Source of the DNA: Desertifilum tharense IPPAS B-1220
GTDB lineage: Bacteria > Cyanobacteriota > Cyanobacteriia > Cyanobacteriales > Desertifilaceae
Length of the DNA stretch: 64,000 bases
Assembly (NCBI RefSeq): GCF_001746915.1
Contig: NZ_MJGC01000025.1
Location: forward strand, 1-64,000
Reading direction: 5' to 3'
The position numbers and the translations under genes are program-made. Numbering within the stretch: position 1 is the stretch's first letter; the number at the start of each line of letters is the position of its first letter. This document shows positions 62,944 through 64,000 of the stretch, piece after piece. The notes below the pieces were generated by a model. The model ran no database searches. It saw only the letters and a list, made by a program, of their open reading frames with translations, and was not told where the DNA came from.

Positions 62944-63339
62944 TTGGGCAATCCTGTGAGATCGAGCAGCAAGCGATCGCGCCAACCTTCTTCGGTCACA
63001 ATTGCAGAGGAGGCAGAATTGGTTGGAGTAGCGTGCGAACTCTCCCCAGTGCAAACTGGAACCCTTCCCCTACAATATACAGTGGGTTTGCACGCTTGGT
63101 TTTTAGATTGCTGCGGTCCAACGAACCCAGAACTCTCTCAATACTTGCACGACGGACAATCAGAAAAGCTCTCTACCCTATCTCAGTTTGAAGGTCAAAT
63201 GGAACTTCAGGGAAGAGAGCTTAAATTGAGCGATCGTCATACCTATCGCTGGTATATTACTGGATGATCGCCTCGGATGGTGCAATGGCTCGCCCAAATG
63301 AGGTCTTGTTTTTGGTCAGGACTACTAACACGAGCATAG
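62944..63339 (+). pseudogene. Truncated cas6-like remnant
   Basis: From 63019 the frame reads LVGVACELSP, then LPLQYTVGLHAWFLD, PELSQYLHDGQSEK and TYRWYIT, the order and wording of the N-terminal third of a cyanobacterial Cas6-type CRISPR RNA endonuclease. A TGA at 63265 interrupts it; reading through, SPRMVQWLAQ continues the family pattern until TAG at 63337. The rest is missing and is replaced by repeat locus E. No start codon in a good context is evident. Recognition is by motif memory, not a search. Confidence 0.6.
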
Positions 63340-63350
63340 TAGATTCAGAT

Positions 63351-63408
63351 TCCCTTCTTCCCCCCATCCTCTTCCCCAACCCCCAACTCCCAATTCCCAA
63401 CTCCCTCT
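63351..63408. repeat. Heptamer repeat locus E
   Basis: CTTCTTCCCCCCATCCTCTT, then CAACTCCCAATTCCCAACTC; on the minus strand this reads GAAGAGGGAGTTGGGAATTG directly after the stop of the 177-residue protein gene. Nearly identical to the start of locus D. It probably abuts the point where cas6 was cut. Confidence 0.88.
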
Positions 63409-63942
63409 TCAATATCCCCGCAACACGGCTGAAAGGGATTTGCGCTTGCGGATATCCATGATTTCTGCTAGATCTTCTGTTCCATCTAGGGGATGGATTT
63501 CCTCAGCAGGCATTACAGTTACAACGGGTTCAACCTTCGCATGAGTTTCTTGGGGAGGTGAAACGGGGTTGCGAGTGGGAGGGCGACGCTGAGGTTGGGG
63601 TTGTGGCGATCGCGGACTGCTGCTTAACAGGTAACGGGCGATCAGCCAACTGCCCCCCATACACCCTAGCGCGAGTCCCCCAAAGAACCACCAAGGCAGG
63701 TCTGGGGTCTGGACTTGAGGGTTTGGTCTGCCAATAGCGGCAGGTGCGGGAGGTGCGATCGCTTCTGTGGTTTGGGTTTCTTCTTCTATCGGACCAGGAC
63801 TTAGCAAACCCGTTCCGGCGATCGCCGCTACGCTCACCATTAGGGTTAATCCACTAATCCACACTAAAAACGGACGATTTTGAATGAGTTGAAGGGTAGC
63901 AGCACTCAGACGGTTGGGAGAGGTTGACAACTGCTCAGTCAT
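63409..63942 (-). CDS. Two-pass membrane hypothetical protein
   Basis: 177 residues. Membrane segments at about 26-48 and 84-108, separated by a Pro/Ala-rich 35-residue loop. A basic/Pro-rich tail (110-135) is followed by a conserved-looking end EDLAEIMDIRKRKSLSAVLRGY. No named family. ATG 63942. Its stop is followed immediately by repeat locus E. Confidence 0.75.
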   Translation of the reverse strand: MTEQLSTSPNRLSAATLQLIQNRPFLVWISGLTLMVSVAAIAGTGLLSPGPIEEETQTTEAIAPPAPAAIGRPNPQVQTPDLPWWFFGGLALGCMGGSWLIARYLLSSSPRSPQPQPQRRPPTRNPVSPPQETHAKVEPVVTVMPAEEIHPLDGTEDLAEIMDIRKRKSLSAVLRGY

Positions 63943-64000
63943 AAAACGGCTTGGATTGCGTCATTTGTCAATTTTGATCTGCCTAGGGACAACGGTCAAT

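Noticed and set aside
62769..63408. CRISPR array near the cas6-like fragment
   Set aside because: No direct repeats of 28-37 bases with regular spacers seen here or elsewhere in the window.

Overview
This 64 kb window is chromosomal DNA of a cyanobacterium, most likely a filamentous or oscillatorian-type species. Four things support this. The octamer palindrome GCGATCGC (HIP1) occurs very often on both strands. Many genes belong to families largely confined to cyanobacteria (DUF1822, DUF3038, DUF4335, DUF3134, DUF4278, DUF2103, CPP1-like, PAP/fibrillin). A DesA-type acyl-lipid desaturase is present. Intergenic gaps carry the 7-bp tandem repeats typical of these genomes. Identification is by sequence reading only; I could not search databases.

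Layout. 0-12 kb: a four-GAF sensor with a degenerate kinase end, pyrD, an epoxide-hydrolase-like enzyme, a MASE1-PAS histidine kinase, an ABC exporter, a glycine-zipper protein, a J-domain protein, a UbiG-like methyltransferase and a TIGR04283-type glycosyltransferase. 12-28 kb: the least ordinary part. It has an ion channel, DUF1822 plus an alternative sigma factor, ilvE, a 1694-residue caspase-STAND-WD40 protein, a coiled-coil protein, a putative outer-membrane barrel divergent from a FecR-domain protein, and the DUF3038/DUF4335 pair. 28-36 kb: apt, a DppB-type permease, desA, a siroheme pair (sirB, cobA) running into DUF2721, a 58-residue zinc-ribbon gene, a glycosyltransferase and an FHA protein. 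36-42 kb: an exported 14-repeat MORN protein, then an ExbB-ExbD-TonB operon with a Fur-box-like palindrome in front, then an S2P protease with CBS domains. 42.5-45.7 kb: trpF and an OmpR-type regulator, followed by decayed extra copies of both. 45.7-64 kb: mostly housekeeping genes (CPP1-like, HAD, hppD, trpS, metF, cytosine deaminase, thpR, yciI-smpB, HD protein, DppC-type permease, EamA transporter, mraY, fibrillin, Cas4-like nuclease, DoxX, DUF2103-clpS), a broken cas6-like fragment and a two-pass membrane protein.

Genes that work together: exbB-exbD-tonB energise outer-membrane uptake and are probably iron-controlled. sirB-cobA act on the siroheme route. sigma factor-DUF1822 and the nearby caspase-STAND, FecR and barrel genes look like a stress or cell-surface signalling neighbourhood. 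DppB- and DppC-type permeases sit 27 kb apart, and no partner ATPase or binding protein is visible.

The most notable signals are three. (1) A G-rich heptamer repeat family starts directly after the stop codons of at least five genes, always in the same sense, and is predicted to put a G-quadruplex-forming 3' end on each mRNA. (2) A decaying segmental duplication of the trpF/response-regulator unit has left a receiver-less DNA-binding remnant. (3) An orthocaspase-STAND-double-propeller protein lies close to an alternative sigma factor module. No CRISPR array, rRNA or tRNA gene was recognised.
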